From Globomyces pollinis-pini (Eukaryota; Chytridiomycota; Chytridiomycetes; Rhizophydiales; Globomycetaceae), in assembly GCA_025399215.1 (NCBI GenBank), contig MU621276.1:1-34486 (forward strand): a DNA stretch of 34,486 nucleotides. The letters are read 5' to 3'. Below the pieces are notes generated by a model. The model saw only the letters and a program-made list of their open reading frames with translations, was not told where the DNA came from and did not search any database. This document shows positions 33,166 through 34,486 of the stretch, one piece after another. How positions within the stretch are numbered: position 1 is the stretch's first letter; each line of letters starts with the position of its first letter. The translations under genes and the position numbers were made by a program.

Positions 33166-34486
33166 TTAGAAATTGTAGAGTTTATTTCTTTGAAGAGGCC
33201 GTAATTCTTTTGGGTGGTCCAGTAAAATTATGCCTGAATCAGGATTGGGAGACGTCTCTTTACTTTCTCCAACCCTTCCAATCTTGTCATATGTAACCCA
33301 CAAATCATGAAAATCCATATTTGTAGAGAAAACTCCAGCAAACTTTTGATTTGATGTTAGCATGACTGTAAAACACATTTGGTTCCTTGCTATCAAGATT
33401 GCCGGATAAATTAGATCATTGGTGAGTAACCAAATCATTGCCAACATTAAGCACACAAAGTTAACAAAAAGCTGGAAAGAAACAAAAAGCTGAGCTAGTG
33501 TTCTACCTGTTGATGTAAAAATAACGCTTAGTTCTAGCTCTGAATAAAATTCCGCTTTGCAACTGATTCCTTTAACAGGAAAAGATCTTTGTATGGCTGC
33601 TCTTAAAATGATTGAAACCGTAGTTTCTATTCCTGCATCTACGAATGTTGGAATGATACTCTGCGTATTCAACGTTGTCCACCATAAGAGAGGGTTTAGT
33701 ACGGAAGGATAAGAAGAAGGCAAATTGTTGAATGAATAGTCACCACCTAAAAATAATGACAATGATTCCTTTAATGTGGTGATATTTGCTGATCTCTTCA
33801 CTATACAATTTTCCGTATAGCCTGGCGTGAATTGTGCACTTATTCCACTATCTAGATAATCGTTAGAAAGAAACAGAAACCTGGAATTTCTGAGATTCCA
33901 ACCACTACAGTGTTGAACTTATCAATCACAGTCTCACATGTAATTGGAATGGAGTGCAATATACTATTCCCTCCACAGCTATGTGTTCCAGATATGATGG
34001 TTGACAAAATAATGGTATTATTAGACTCTTTGATATAGTTGAGCATATTAGTTCCACCATCAGCTTCACTCATCTGAATTAATTCCGGTGATCGTTGTGC
34101 ATCCCAACCCAGAAGAGTAAAACCTTCAACTGTTTTTCTTGTTTGACAATTGCACTTTGAATACACCTGAGCAGAAAGACCTGGTCCAGTTATTGTATGA
34201 ACTTCCTTCGTGAAATCGAGCATTTGAGGTGGCATCATGAACAGTGTCTTATCAACTAGCTCTTCAGATCGAAGTTTACCAATGGACTTCCCAAATATAA
34301 CCTCCCCAATACCAAACTGTGTATTTAGGGTAGGTGATCCACGATCAAATATTGCAGATCGATCATGGTAAGCCAGACATTGAACACCATTTTCATAATC
34401 CAAATGACGCGTGTTGTATTCTATGAATGGAGGTATGAACGGAACTAGCAGACCAGCCATTAATTGGAATGTATATATATACGTGA
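33166..34486 (-). CDS. Unrecognised membrane protein, paralog 2 (N-terminus outside window)
   Basis: Exons 34486-33881 and 33851-33166, with a 29-nt intron, give about 430 visible residues, and the frame stays open to the window edge. It aligns with paralog 1 through the second hydrophobic segment, GEVIFGKSIGKLRSEE (compare LLFGTALGYLRSEE), SKCNCQ, SCGGNS, NPLLWWTTLN, the last span (LFVSFQLFVNFVCLMLAMIW) and VFSTNMDFHDLW. The ends match too (NKLYNF compared with TKLYQ). The disordered N-terminus and first span seen in paralog 1 lie beyond the window. This copy has an intron inside the ectodomain that paralog 1 lacks. The two stops are only 57 bases apart, tail to tail. Confidence 0.75.

Overview
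This window comes from a nuclear genome of a low-GC, intron-rich eukaryote, most likely a zoosporic (flagellated) fungus such as a chytrid. The fungal signal is a fungalysin M36 peptidase, a fungal-type transcription-factor domain, a DUF3712/Tag1-like giant protein, and an HMG-CoA synthase with a yeast-like [10 protein letters not shown] segment. The flagellar signal is ARMC9 next to a TTLL4/5-type tubulin polyglutamylase. I cannot name the species. The overriding structural fact is intron size: I reconstructed 49 introns by joining frames, and 47 are only 24-37 nt long, with GT..AG ends. The genes therefore look like strings of broken frames until the introns are removed. Every complete model given here then has a length divisible by three.

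Layout. 1-5965 (+): tandem array of three paralogous polytopic membrane proteins with an extracytoplasmic sulfatase/LTA-synthase-like domain; the first is cut by the window edge. 6534-14000 (-): LSM12; a TTLL polyglutamylase (12 exons); ARMC9 (13 exons); then a protein with a transcription-factor-like middle homology region. 14140-15864 (-): unknown multi-span membrane protein with a coiled coil. 16108-17247 (-) and 17755-19304 (+): divergent old yellow enzyme-type NADPH dehydrogenase and HMG-CoA synthase. 19405-19823 (-): TRM112, with a 5-nt first coding exon. 19985-27525 (-): a 2455-residue single-pass DUF3712 protein with an internal 306-residue tandem duplication. 28619-30435 (-): secreted M36 metallopeptidase. 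31057-33108 (+) and 33166-34486 (-): two convergent paralogs of an unrecognised membrane-protein family, the second cut by the window edge.

How the parts relate. ARMC9 and TTLL are adjacent on one strand and both belong to axoneme/basal-body biology. In animals ARMC9 function affects axonemal polyglutamylation, so the pairing may be meaningful. TRM112 and LSM12 are housekeeping RNA/translation factors. HMG-CoA synthase begins the mevalonate pathway. The sulfatase-like array, the DUF3712 giant, the M36 enzyme and the terminal membrane pair are envelope or secreted components. No rRNA, tRNA, CRISPR array or intact transposon was recognised.
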